This document shows positions 53,154 through 63,991 of a stretch of DNA of 64,000 nt, in pieces. The stretch's first letter is position 1; each line of letters starts with the position of its first letter. Source of the stretch: Argyresthia goedartella (lineage: Eukaryota > Arthropoda > Insecta > Lepidoptera > Argyresthiidae); contig OX463818.1 in NCBI GenBank assembly GCA_949825045.1, forward strand, positions 28,226,906 through 28,290,905, in the 5' to 3' direction. Both the position numbers and the translations under genes were made by a program. The notes below the pieces were generated by a model, which saw only the letters and a list, made by a program, of their open reading frames with translations, had not been told where the DNA came from and made no database searches.

Positions 53154-54483
53154 TTATTCTTTGAAGATATCTTCAGATTCGTCCAAGAGATGGGAAAGAA
53201 GCCCATGGTCATTTGTTAGTGCCTGAGACTCATTGGCTAAAATACTTATTGGTTTAATCCCGGACTCATACACAAGCTCATAATGAATTGTCACATTTTC
53301 TTCGACTGGTATATCACATGCGTAAAAACACGAACTTGCGGATACAGAATTGCATTTTGGACAGTTCTGTCTGATAAACCCTACTTCTCCGCAGTTGTAA
53401 CAGGCAACACCTGAATTATTGCCTCTAGGCGCCGACAAACGTGGACATGAAGAAACAGTATGAGTTGCATACCTTTTGCAATATGTACAGTACATACGCT
53501 TTGTCGGATCAGCAGCGGCCGGCGACGGTGGCGGCACGGCGCTTTGACGCTGCAGTGCCGGCATGGCGAACTGGGCGGCCGGTGCGGGCAACCTCTGCGC
53601 CCAAATCGACGACTGTGACAGGGTGCGCTGAGCGCCCGTATCACACGGCTCGTATGATGACTGAGCGGTGCCAAAATGGGCGCGCTGGGGCGCCGGCAAC
53701 CGCTGAGCAGGCAGGCTGGTGTGCAGCGACCCGACGCCGGGCGGCTTACAGGACGGCGGGGCAGTAGCAGCAAATCGGGCCGGTGACCGCTGCCTTGCCG
53801 GCAGAGAGTAGTCTCGTGCCGAGTCCTCCACACTTCGAGCTTTCCGCAGAAGTTCATCATATGTTTTGAAGTCTTCTCTGTCAATTCTCTTCCTCAACTT
53901 GATGTTTAACATTCCGTATAACATGTCCAGTTACCTTCTCGCTCAGATCTCCTTTAGGTAGTTTGGCGAATTGGTATCTCACTTTCTCCTCCTCTGTACC
54001 TTGCACCATCCTGTACAAATCCTGGTACACCCTGAATTGTGGTTGTCGTTCGCCGAACGCAGATCTTAGTTGACTGATAGCGTCCTCCAACGTCTGGATA
54101 TCCGCCTTTACCCAGCGGCATTCGTGAGAAGGAGTGATACACCGCGCAGCGCGTTTTCGTCTGAGACGTTGATTGTACTTTTGTATGTGACGATTGCGTC
54201 AATGAAATTTTCTAGTGACTCGATTGGGGCGCCGGAGTATTTTGCTTGACACTGCGAAATTTCCATTCGAAGGTGATAAGTTTTCGGCCGGCGTCGAAGA
54301 TCTCACATGCTCCAATATCTGATTACAGAACTCTGTTTGAGTTTGTGTTATTGAAGCCATTAGGGCGGCGAAATCAGCTTGGCCGACCGTAATATTTGGC
54401 GCGTCGGAGCCGTTTTGTCCGCCATAATTCTCGTCTAATGAGGCGAACGAGTTTTCTGAAGGCTTTTTCCGTCCGCGAGGCAT
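53154..54483 (-). pseudogene. Gypsy Gag, frameshifted
   Basis: ATG at 54483 (MPRGRKKPSENSF). Frame changes near 54200, 53960 and 53900 divide the capsid region (FGERQPQFRVYQDLYRMVQG, KLPKGDLSEKV, LYGMLNIKLRKRI). The rest (53154-53924) is Pro/Ala-rich, with a Cys-rich YCTYCKRYATHTVSSC and a zinc knuckle in which the histidine is replaced by Phe (CYNCGEVGFIRQNC, about 53350-53395). The end leads into Pol with the protease site not evident. Confidence 0.75.
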
Positions 54484-54536
54484 TGTTCTTTCACGAAAGT
54501 AATTACCACGAACACTAAACACGTTGGGCAGCCAGT

Positions 54537-54760
54537 TTAGCAGTTTTGAATCCGTTTATTATAAGATTTTACTTATTATAGATATAAAAACACGCTACGA
54601 TTTGTTTGTGGTTCGCACATCGAAAATACTCTGCCGGACGTCGCCGGGAGGGGGCAAAGGATGCGTTCCAAGAAGCTTTTATTAAACGAACGCGTCCGAC
54701 GGAGAGTATTTACGAGGTGCTCGTCTTGTGCGTAGATGGCGCTGGGGGTCCTGCGCTACA
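54537..54760 (-). mobile_element. 5' LTR of the Gypsy element at 45.8-54.8 kb
   Basis: On the coding strand it runs from TGTAGCGC (54760) to CTGCTAA (54537). Directly after it comes AC TGGCTGCCCAACGTG, a likely primer binding site at about 54520-54534. Confidence 0.9.
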
Positions 54761-54765
54761 CGACT

Positions 54766-55432
54766 TTACAATTTGATTTATTTCGTAATAGCGAATGTTA
54801 TTACAAATCTGAGGTTCAGTAACGAATAAGCTCTAGTTGAAGTTAACTGTGTGAAACTAGCGATGCGGCAAACACGCAAACTATGACGATGTCATGCGCA
54901 CACGCCTGCTTGAGCACCAGCCAATCCAAAGCTTCAAAACAACGCCGCTAGGTGGCGCGAACAGGGATATCTACCCTAACATCGCCATCTACAATAATTA
55001 TGTAGGCAATCTAACGCAACTAGCATAGGTACTGTAAGGTTCGATATTTGTTTATGCGATTATATTGTATACGGGCCTCTTTAGAGTGGGTGTTCACTTT
55101 GACACTGTTACTTATTTTGTAGTTTTAAAAAGAAAGAGGCTTGGATGTGAGAAGTCAATGTGACACACTTCACCTTAGGCTTCGGCCGCTTCTATAAGGA
55201 ATAAGAGGTGACGTCATAAGTAGTGACGTAATAGAAGAGGATAGTGATCGTCAATCCAGACCTTGAAAAATCGAGGAAGGATTGAAACTACACTAAAGGA
55301 AGTATATTTCTTAAGTTTTTAATTTAGGAATTACCTCGACCTGCCAAGCGAGTGAAGAATCGAATAGAAAAATATTGTGGGAAGATTTTTATAGCAGCGG
55401 ACATTTTGTGAAAAAATTTATGAAATTATTTC
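54766..55432. other. Flank of the Gypsy insertion and leader of the next Gypsy element
   Basis: No gene. The last 250 bases before 55433 probably include the LTR or leader of the plus-strand Gypsy element, but I cannot fix LTR ends. Confidence 0.45.
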
Positions 55433-55852
55433 ATGATGGAGGATTTGTCAACTTGTTTTTCGGGGAGTCCACAGGATTCCTTTGAAGACTTTTTAGAAGA
55501 CTTAAGAGATGCTGCATCGAGGAAGAAATTTATATCGTCGGAGGAATTAAAATTATTATTTCCTTCGTATTTAAAAGGTGGAGCCTTATATTTTTTTAGG
55601 GAAATTAGGGGCAGTGCCCAGACATTTGAAGAGGTGGTGGATAAATTTAATGAGAAATTTGGAAGCACAGACTTTGCAGAGAAGTTCTACAATGCCAAGC
55701 AAGAGAAAAGAAGTTTGTTGGACTACTTCCATTACTTAGGGGACCAAGCGAGGAAGGCTAGAGTTACCAAAGATGACATTTTTATAACACAATTTGTCGT
55801 GGGTGGATACGAACCTAACCAGAACCTAACAGAAAACAACCAGGATAAAATT

Positions 55853-56995
55853 TAGTAGTAACAGTTTATTAGATATTTACAGTGAAGACGATAAACAAAT
55901 GATACGAGGATGAGGATGGATGAGATGTGAACAGGTTTTTATAAAATATAGATTAGATATGGAAAAAGAAGAAGCGGAGGACACGGGGAGTAGGTGACCG
56001 GTAGGGTGATGAACAGGATGCAGGTCTATTTGTTGGTGAAGATGTTGTCGAGATCGTCGTTGTAGGAACGGTAGCGGGCGTATTTGTAGTTAAGGCTCGC
56101 AGAATCCCGTTGTAGGAGTGGAACGGTAGCGGGCGTATTTGGAGTTACGGCTCGCAGGATCCCGTTGTAGGAGTGGAACGGTAGCGGGCGTATTTGTAGT
56201 TACAGCTCGCAGTTTCCCGTTGTAGGAGTGGCTCGCAGAATCGTGTTTGAAGGAAACGGCTCGCAGGATCCCGTTGCTTGAAGGATTGTTTGAAGGTTTG
56301 AGGGAGTTTGAAGGCCCGCAGGATCCCGTTGTTTGAAGGATTGTTTTTGAAGGAACGGCTTGCAGGATCCCGGGGTAGTGCGACCCCGGGATAAGGCCTT
56401 TAGGTGATACTTCTAGTTCGGAAGCTGACGTGAGACTCCAGAATTTCAGAAATATTCCGCTTTTATACCCTTTTTGGAGAGTTCTAAAAATTATTTAAAT
56501 TAAACGTAATTTTTGTGAGTGGCCAAGAGAAAAAAAGTATTTTTGTAAAAGTATTGCAGCAAACATATCAGACCGCTAACGTGTTTGAATGGGCATTGCC
56601 ATGACAACCAGATAAACAAAGGCGTCAACCAATGTCAAAGTTTAGTTTCAGGCTCGTAATACGATAAACAACAATAAAACCATGAAGTAAATTACATAAC
56701 AGCGAAAGGAAAAAGGGTAGCGCACCAGCGCGCACGAAGACCGAGATTGCAGAGTTTCGGAGAAAGCCAAAAACAAGGTCACCAAAGGTAAACCCCTTCC
56801 CTATCGATTTACAAGAGCTGATAGTATGAAAAAAAACAAAGCAAAAAATGATTTGTTAATGTATTCTTATGGTTTAAAACGTTACAGGGTCCTATGGAAA
56901 TAAAGGTGATGACAAAATAATAAGCTGCACAGCTCAGCAAGCATCTAGCAGCAGCTGCAGCAAGGAAAAGGACATGTAAGTAGCATAACACTACA
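55853..56995 (-). mobile_element. Solo LTR (1143 bp) with minisatellite, inserted in Gypsy Gag
   Basis: On the minus strand it begins TGTAGTGTTATG and ends CTACTA. The flanks AATT (55849-55852 and 56996-56999) form a 4-bp target duplication. It has a TATA box (GTATAAAAG on the minus strand, near 56462), an AATAAA near 55872 and a long region between them with tandem repeats. There is no coding sequence, so it is a solo LTR left by LTR-LTR recombination. Confidence 0.7.
56045..56370 (-). repeat. Minisatellite within the solo LTR
   Basis: A unit of about 55-60 bases containing GGAACGGTAGCGGGCGTATTT and GGCTCGCAGGATCCCGTTG repeats three or more times, followed by shorter derivatives with GCAGGATCCCGTTG. 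Confidence 0.8.
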
Positions 56996-57433
56996 AATTT
57001 TTAAGAGAATTGCAAAACCATCTTAGAAATAAATTAATGTTGAGCCATTTTGTAGATAAGAAGGCGCTAAAGGCAGTACTGGTACAGATGGAGAAATTAA
57101 GTCTGGGAAGTGATGATAATGTAAATGTGTTTAGGAACCCGGCAACTTTTGGACCGAATTTGGCCCATAGCAATAGAGGGGTGGGAGACAGACCGTTTCA
57201 CACACAATTTAATCAAAGCCCTACTCAAGACCCACGACGAACGCCGAATGTTTCGTCGTCGACAAGTGGTCAGGAACCACATATTAGACCTAGTACTAAT
57301 AATTATAATTTGCGTCCTAGGCAAGCATATTTTGCAACACGTCGTCACTAGAAACCGATAGCGGTGACCAGGCTGACCATGGAATGAGGGCCTCAGACGA
57401 GTTCAGCAGCGAAGCACGGAAGCGAAACGACCA

Positions 57434-60400
57434 ATGGGGAAGATCGTCGCAGTCGAGGCGGATCAGCAGGTCAGACCATTAGTTTTATTGAATTCTTCTG
57501 GGGTAAACGTGGTAGCTCTTTTAGATACAGGCGCTACGGCTTCATGCATCAGCCCAGCCGTTGCAGATCAAGTGGGTGCGAGATGTATGCAAGAAGAGAA
57601 GAGACGGGTTAAGGCGGTTAATGGAAGTTTATTGCAAATTGTAGGGAAATGTGATATAGATTTTAGTTTGGACAATTTTAACTTTTCACAGGATTTTTTA
57701 GTAATAACTGATTTAAATTGTAGCATTATTTTAGGGGTGGATTTTTTAATAAAGAACGGTATGAATATTGATTTTGTTCATTCGTGTATGTGTTTTTTCC
57801 AGGGGAAAATACCGTTTTTCAATAATTTCCATACGAAACAAAACATGACACCGGTAAAACGAAATGTCATGCGCGTAGGGATTCTTTCAAAACAAAAGAT
57901 AGGGTCGGACTTTCTAGACGGTTCTAGAAGGAAACAAATGAACTTCGGGGAAACCACGGTTATCGAGGATCGGGACGTGATAAATTCTATCGACTTTCAG
58001 GAGTTAAGAAAGGGCGATTACGTTTATTTCTCGGGGTTATCGGATTCGTGCGAATTTGCGTTTGGGGTAGAAGATAAACGGTTTATCGTAAATGAGGATT
58101 TATGTAGGAATGAAAAGCAGGTATTATTGGCGTTGTTGGATAGGAATGCGGATAGGTTTGCGTTTGCAACTGACCAGTTAGGTAGGTCGGAGATAGTGTC
58201 GGTCGATATTAAGACTAATGATGAAGAGCCGGTTCATTGTCACCCGTATCGCGTTTCGCCGGTGCAACGAGAAATTATTGAGGAGCAGGTCGCGGAGATG
58301 TTGAAACTAGGTGTTATTAGGGAATCCACTAGTTCTTATGCTGCGCCCGTTGTGTTAATTAAAAAGCCCGATAATGCATGGAGGTTTTGTATAGATTATC
58401 GGAAATTAAATAAGAAAATTTGTAGAGATAGTTATCCTTTTCCGCGGATAGAAGACATTGTCGATAGTTTGGCCGGGGCCAAGTATTTTGCGGAGTTAGA
58501 TCTCAATTCAGGTTATTGGCAGACGGTTATTACGGAAGGTATGCATAAAACGGCTTTCGTCACGACCACGGGTCTTTATGAATTTAATGTTGTTCCGTTC
58601 AGTTTGGCAACGAGTCAAGCAGTTTTCCAACGGATGATGGATAAAGTTTTGGCGGATTTAAGATTTAAAGGGGTTATGGTTTACGTAGACAATGTAATTG
58701 TGTATGGTAGAATGTTCGAGGAGTTTTCCGATACGTTGCAGAAAGTTTTTGGGCGGTTTAGAGAAGCGAACTTGATCTTCAAGCCATCCAAATGTAAATT
58801 TGGTTTTTGCGAGATTGAGATGCTAGGTTATCGAATCTCGGATGAAGGAGTAAAACCTAGTGAGAAAAAGCTGAAGGCCATGCAACAGGTTCCAACTCCC
58901 ACATCTACGAAGGATGTGAAACAATTATTAGGTTTATTTTCTTATTATAGAATATTTGTATCGAATTTTGCGAGAATATCGTTACCTCTCACTAAATTAA
59001 TGAAAAAGAGGGTAAAGTTTCAATGGAATGAAGAATTGCAGAATTCGTTCGATTATATTAAGAAGTTTATGTGTAGTGCGCCAATACTTTCCTATTATTC
59101 GGGGGCTAAGTCGGTTACTACGAGAGTTTATGTGGATGCGTCTAACGAGGCGTTAGGTGCAGTATTGATGCAGGGCGTTGAAAAAATGAGTCCGGTTGCC
59201 TATGCTACTAGGAAGTTAACGGATGCGGAGAAAAAATATAGTACCACGGAGAAAGAGTGTCTGGGGTTAGTATGGGCGTTAAGGCACTATAGGCATTATC
59301 TTGGGGATCGTATTTTCAGGTTGTTACAGACCATAGCGCGTTATGTTGGTTACAGTCGAAAAAAGATATGTCTGGTAGGTTAGCGCAATGGGCGTTAGCG
59401 ATACAAGAATAAGATTTCGAGATAGTTCATTGCTCGGGGAACGACAATGTAGTGGCAGATTTTTTGAGTAGGAATCCGCTAATGGAAGAAGGGAAACGGG
59501 AAACAGAAGGACCTCAGTCTTCTTCTCGTTCTGAACCTGATGATGATGGTTTGGAAGTTTTTAGTATTAAAGTAGAGTCGTTACAGGCGGATCAAGAGAA
59601 CGATTCATTTTGTAGTAGATGGTTAACGCGGTTGAGCGAACGTCCGGAAGCGTGGCGTAGCGGATTTTGTTTGAGAAATAATTTATTATATAAAAGCGTA
59701 CGTAGAGATGGAGAAATTAGGGAGGTATTAGTATTGCCTAGGTCTTTGTTTCAAAATGTAATGAACGAATTACATGATGAGGCGTGGACAGGAGGTCATT
59801 TGGGTCTCGCAAAGACGTTTAAGAGGTTTCGGTCGAAATATTTCATGCCGAAAGCCGATAAGGAGATAGAGCGTTACATAGCTTCGTGCATGCCATGTCA
59901 AGAAAGGAAATTAGTTAAAAGCGTAGCAGATTTGATGCCGATTAGGGTCTCGGATATTTTTGAGAAGGTAGGAATCGACGTGTTAGGAGTGTTTCCACGT
60001 TCGTCGAGAGATAACCGTTTTATTATAGTCGCGGTAGAATATGCATCGCGGTTTGCGATATGTAAGGCGTTACCTAGGATTACATCGGAAGATGTAGTGC
60101 GGTTTTTAGTTGAGGAAGTTTTCTGTAGGTTCGGGCCGATTAGGGAAATTATTTCAGATAGAGGAACAGTTTTTACGGCGGGAATTGTAAAAGAAACGGT
60201 AGAGCACTTTGGGGCTAAAATGATACATACAAGTTCGTTTCACCCACAGAGTAACGGTTTGGTAGAGCGAATGAATAGAACGTTTACTTCGATGTTATCA
60301 AAATATTTAGGTAGTAATCAAAGGCAATAGTGCTCGGTTTTACCTTTGGTAGTACATGCGTATAACACTAGCGTGCAGGCGTCAACGAAAGTATCGCCGT

Positions 60401-60612
60401 ATAATATTTTATTTGGTAGGGAATCGTGCTCAGTGGTGGATCGATCATTAGGATTAAACGCAGTTGGTTTAGACGAAACGATAGATGAAAGGGTAAATCG
60501 TATGGGTAGGCTGCTGACTAAGGCGTTAGGAAATATTGCGAACGCACAGCGTGTACAAAAGCGGTATTACGATATGAGATCAAAACCCAGATCTGTAAGG
60601 TTGGAAGCTGGT
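57434..60612 (+). pseudogene. Gypsy Pol (protease, RT, RNase H, integrase), broken
   Basis: Frame 57434-59383: protease ALLDTGATAS, then RT with FCIDYRKLNKK, ELDLNSGYWQ (Asp kept), a degenerate VVPFSLATSQAVFQRM, and YVDN instead of YVDD (about 58680-58695), which removes one catalytic Asp. RNase H has VYVDASNEALG and EKECLGLVWAL, then a frameshift near 59320. Integrase in frame 59452-60330: HHCC (HDEAWTGGHLG ... CMPCQ), D (VGIDVLG), D (IISDRGTVF), E (NGLVERMN), then a TAG at 60328-60330 where Trp is expected. The frame reopens with YNTSVQASTKVSPYNILFG. Homology ends near 60612 at the LTR of the next element. Confidence 0.85.
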
Positions 60613-60692
60613 AGGCTTCAAGAGAAACGACAAGTTGCGCTTATGATTTATTACTGCCTCTAAATACTGGTTACATGCGATTATATAGATTA
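60612..60692 (-). mobile_element. Candidate 3' LTR of the right-hand Gypsy element (about 80 bp)
   Basis: On the minus strand TGTAGTGTAGTAATC begins at 60692 directly after the purine tract GGTAGGGCG. The other end, CCTAC(C), is where homology to the plus-strand integrase stops. An AATAAA lies inside. No second copy is in the window, so the lower boundary is tentative. Confidence 0.45.
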
Positions 60693-60751
60693 CTACACTA
60701 CACGCCCTACCAAAAAAAGAAAAAAAAATAACCTTAATGGTACATTTTTTT

Positions 60752-63700
60752 TTATACAAAATACATTTTTGTTCTATTCTTATGTACTAGTTTTACTTGA
60801 TTTTTTACCAAAATTTTAACATTAGGTTCACAATCTTGTAACACTTCATAAGGACCAGAGAAAACATCAGAGAATTTATTGCCTGCCTCATTTTTTAATA
60901 ATAACATATCGCCTTTCTTGTAATACATTGGTCTTATATTTTTATCTAAATTGCATTTTCGTTTTTCTTTACTTTCAATTAAATTTTTCTTAGCTTCTTG
61001 TTGAGCTTTTTGTAATCTATATTTGAGTTCTAATGGATAATTTTCTACATTGTACAATGGTTCAACGGTATTATTCTGTAAATTACTAGGAATATTACAT
61101 CTTTTTCCAAACACAAGTTCGTACGGAGTATATTTAGTTTCAGTGTGAACGGATGTATTATACGAAAAACACCAATACGGAATCCATGTGCTCCAAAATC
61201 GTGAATTATTATCGGTCTGTATTCTCAAATATGCGTTCAATGATTTATGTGTATTTTCTAAAGAACCAATTGATTCGTGATGATATGCTGTAGAGTTTGT
61301 TTGCTTGATATTTAATAATTTACATACCTCAGTCATGGTGGTTGAAATAAACTCGGTGCCTTTATCTGTAGCTATTTCTCGTGGAATCCCATACCTTAAA
61401 ATGAAGTTCTCGACGAACGCTCGTGCTACACTTACACTACTCTTAGATTCTAATGGATACGCCTCCACGTACTTACTTAACTCGCACTGCAGCGTTAGAA
61501 TATACGAATGATTATAATAATCCTTATCTAAGGGCCCAACTATATCTAAAAATAGCTTATCGAAAGCAGTATCCGCGGTCGTTGTTATTACCAATGGTTG
61601 TCTAGTATGCAATGAATGTTTCTGCTTTTGGCATTTATTACATTTCCTAACGAATTCGCTGACGTCATTTGTCATTTTCGGCCAGAAATAATACTTTTTT
61701 ATATTATTTAGCATTCTTCGTACACCTGCGTGTCCACTAGTAGGAAGCAAGTGGAAATCATTTAATATTACTTTAATGTCATCATTGTCATTTATACGAC
61801 GTATGTTTTTCAAAATAACAACTCGTGGACCGGTCCCACTTAATGTATTTTCATCTTTATTGGTTAACCATTTTATAATTTTCATACTTTCTTCATTGTT
61901 CATAACATAAATTTCATCTATCGATAGTTTTTTACATAAAATGTCCAAATCTCTCACGAATACGTCTCGCGTCTTGCATGATCGAGAATTAGGATCTATG
62001 TAAATTATTGATTTCTTCATTTTGAAGATAAAGTCATTATATCGTTCAATATCATCATCTTTTGTCACCTTATACTGTTTCATTATTAATTCAGTGCAAT
62101 TCTTGGGTTTCTTTAAGGCTTCAACGACTCTTGGGTGATCAGACCAATTACCGCTTTCATCCTCATTATCTATAATTTTCCTACTACTACTGTCATCTTG
62201 CATTCTCCTCTTCATACTTCTTGTCATTATATTACACACTTCTCCATTCATATTTTTCAACTCGTCTGATGTTATAATGATACGTGATAATGCGTCTGCA
62301 GCAACATTACTTGTACCTTTGACGTATTCTATCTTATAATCGTATTCGTCCAACGTTAAGCGAAATTTTAATAGTCTACTTGAAGGATTCTTAATGCTGA
62401 ATAAATGTACTAGAGGTTTGTGGTCCGTTTTGATTGTAAAAGTTTTCCCATATAAATATGGCCTAAAGTATTTGACTGACCAAACTATTGCAAGTAGTTC
62501 TTTTTCTATGGTGGGATAATTGAGTTCTGCCTTATTTAATGAACGACTTGTATATGCTATAGGTAAATCGTTTTTGTTACATAGCATTGAACCTATTGCT
62601 GAACCAGATGCATCCGTATGTAAAATGAATTCATTATCTTCATCAAAATTAGGGTATTGTAAAATTGGAGGACTCATAAGTGATTTCTTTAAGTCTGTAA
62701 ATGAACGTTCACATCCCTTTGTCCATTCGAATTTCACATGTTTTCTGAGTAGCTTGTTCAATGGTATTGATATTTCTGCAAATTTAGGTATGAATTTACG
62801 ATAATAATTTGCAAAAGCAACGAATCTACGGACCTCATCACTATTCTTCGGAGTGGGATAATTTTGAATTACTCGTGACTTTTCGGGATCAGGAAGAATT
62901 CCGTCAACTGATACAACATGACCTAGATATAATAATTGTTTCTTTAGGAAGTCACACTTTTCTGGGTTTAATTTTAAATTAACTTTTCTTAGTCTTTCCA
63001 TAATATCTGTTAAATTTTTATTATGAATTTCAAGGTTTCTGCCGAAACAAATCAAATCATCTAAATATATTAGACATTTGTCATAATTGAGACCAGACAT
63101 AGCTACAGTCATTAATCTACTAAACGCACTAGGGCTAGTTTTAAGTCCCATTGGTAGGCGTTTCATGTGATATTGTTTATTTGTAGTAAATGCCGTGTAT
63201 TTTCTACTTTCTGTATCTAATTCCAATTGATAGTATCCCTGATTCAAATCCAAATGTGTAAAATAAACCGATCCTGATAAAGAGTCTAGTATTTCTGTGA
63301 TATTGGGTAACGGAAACTTATCATCTTTAATACGCTCGTTAAGTTTTCTATAGTCTATAACAACCCTCCATTTCTTATTTCCTGGACTATCACTTTTCTT
63401 GGGAACCAGTAGTACTGGACTGGACCATTCACTTGTGCTTTCTTCTATAATATCATTTTCTATCATTTTGTCAATTTGCTTATCTATCTCACTTTTTTGT
63501 ACCCTCGGTAGTCTATACGGTTTAGTATATGATGGTGTAGTATTCTCTTTTATCTGTATTGACTGTTTATACAAGTTTGTAACTCCTAATTTGTCACCTG
63601 GTAAAAAGAAAACATCGGAATATTTAGCGCATATATTTTCTATAGATATTTGCTCTTCTGTATTTAAATGTTTCAACTTGAGGACCGAAAATAACTTCTT

Positions 63701-63991
63701 TACTCGGTCAGCGCTATTAAGTTCATTTTCAAATGCACATATCGTATAGTCTTTTAATCCCACTAAATTAGGACAAAAATAACTCAGATACACTTCCTCA
63801 TCTCTCGTGTTAAGAATTTTCAACGGTATTTGACCATTTCGGGGCTTTACTAACAGTGATGCTAGAAACACACCTTCACATAATTGCTTAGAGATAACCA
63901 AACTCTCTTCATTGACATCAGTTTTGATATAGTGTATGTACTCACATCGTGCTGGAATTGTCATGTAATTGTTGCAACCAAGTTGACCCAT
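60752..63991 (-). CDS. Gypsy Pol, long intact ORF (partial, leaves window at right)
   Basis: 1079 codons without a stop, and the frame appears to continue beyond 63991, so the ATG there is probably not the start. RT: VIDYRKLNE, D248 in THLDLNQGYYQL, LPMGLKTSPSAF, YLDD at 309-312. RNase H: HTDASG (D460), E497 in EKELLAIVW, D523 in KTDHKPL, and ADALSR at 565-570. Integrase: H747, H754, C784, C787; D816 (LDIVGPL), D876 (IATDKGTEF), E912 (GSLENTHK); and a GPYEVLQD C-terminal module near the end. All catalytic residues are present. Closest in style to 412/mdg1-type insect Gypsy elements. The protease and Gag lie outside. Confidence 0.9.
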   Translation of the reverse strand: MGQLGCNNYMTIPARCEYIHYIKTDVNEESLVISKQLCEGVFLASLLVKPRNGQIPLKILNTRDEEVYLSYFCPNLVGLKDYTICAFENELNSADRVKKLFSVLKLKHLNTEEQISIENICAKYSDVFFLPGDKLGVTNLYKQSIQIKENTTPSYTKPYRLPRVQKSEIDKQIDKMIENDIIEESTSEWSSPVLLVPKKSDSPGNKKWRVVIDYRKLNERIKDDKFPLPNITEILDSLSGSVYFTHLDLNQGYYQLELDTESRKYTAFTTNKQYHMKRLPMGLKTSPSAFSRLMTVAMSGLNYDKCLIYLDDLICFGRNLEIHNKNLTDIMERLRKVNLKLNPEKCDFLKKQLLYLGHVVSVDGILPDPEKSRVIQNYPTPKNSDEVRRFVAFANYYRKFIPKFAEISIPLNKLLRKHVKFEWTKGCERSFTDLKKSLMSPPILQYPNFDEDNEFILHTDASGSAIGSMLCNKNDLPIAYTSRSLNKAELNYPTIEKELLAIVWSVKYFRPYLYGKTFTIKTDHKPLVHLFSIKNPSSRLLKFRLTLDEYDYKIEYVKGTSNVAADALSRIIITSDELKNMNGEVCNIMTRSMKRRMQDDSSSRKIIDNEDESGNWSDHPRVVEALKKPKNCTELIMKQYKVTKDDDIERYNDFIFKMKKSIIYIDPNSRSCKTRDVFVRDLDILCKKLSIDEIYVMNNEESMKIIKWLTNKDENTLSGTGPRVVILKNIRRINDNDDIKVILNDFHLLPTSGHAGVRRMLNNIKKYYFWPKMTNDVSEFVRKCNKCQKQKHSLHTRQPLVITTTADTAFDKLFLDIVGPLDKDYYNHSYILTLQCELSKYVEAYPLESKSSVSVARAFVENFILRYGIPREIATDKGTEFISTTMTEVCKLLNIKQTNSTAYHHESIGSLENTHKSLNAYLRIQTDNNSRFWSTWIPYWCFSYNTSVHTETKYTPYELVFGKRCNIPSNLQNNTVEPLYNVENYPLELKYRLQKAQQEAKKNLIESKEKRKCNLDKNIRPMYYKKGDMLLLKNEAGNKFSDVFSGPYEVLQDCEPNVKILVKNQVKLVHKNRTKMYFV

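Larger units (their letters stand above)
45768..54760 (-). mobile_element. Gypsy element with target duplication, split by a LINE
   Basis: LTRs of 224 bp at 54537-54760 (5') and 45768-45991 (3') are flanked on both outer sides by CGACT (45763-45767 and 54761-54765). Gag is at 53154-54483, RT at 52510-53093, RNase H and RT end at 47386-48240, integrase at 45994-47384. A plus-strand LINE (about 48240-52505) lies in RT. All coding parts have stops or frameshifts. Confidence 0.9.
55433..57351 (+). pseudogene. Gypsy Gag, split by a solo LTR
   Basis: First part 55433-55852: MMEDLSTCFSGSPQDSFEDFLEDL, SYLKGGALYFFREI, FEEVVDKFNEKFG, a typical retrotransposon Gag domain. A 1.14-kb solo LTR then interrupts. 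The second part (57001-57351) continues with LRELQNHLRNKLMLSHFVDKK and a Ser/Asn/Pro-rich end. It has no Cys-His knuckle that I can see. The two parts need a further 1-base change to be in one frame, so there is a second lesion beside the insertion. Confidence 0.75.
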
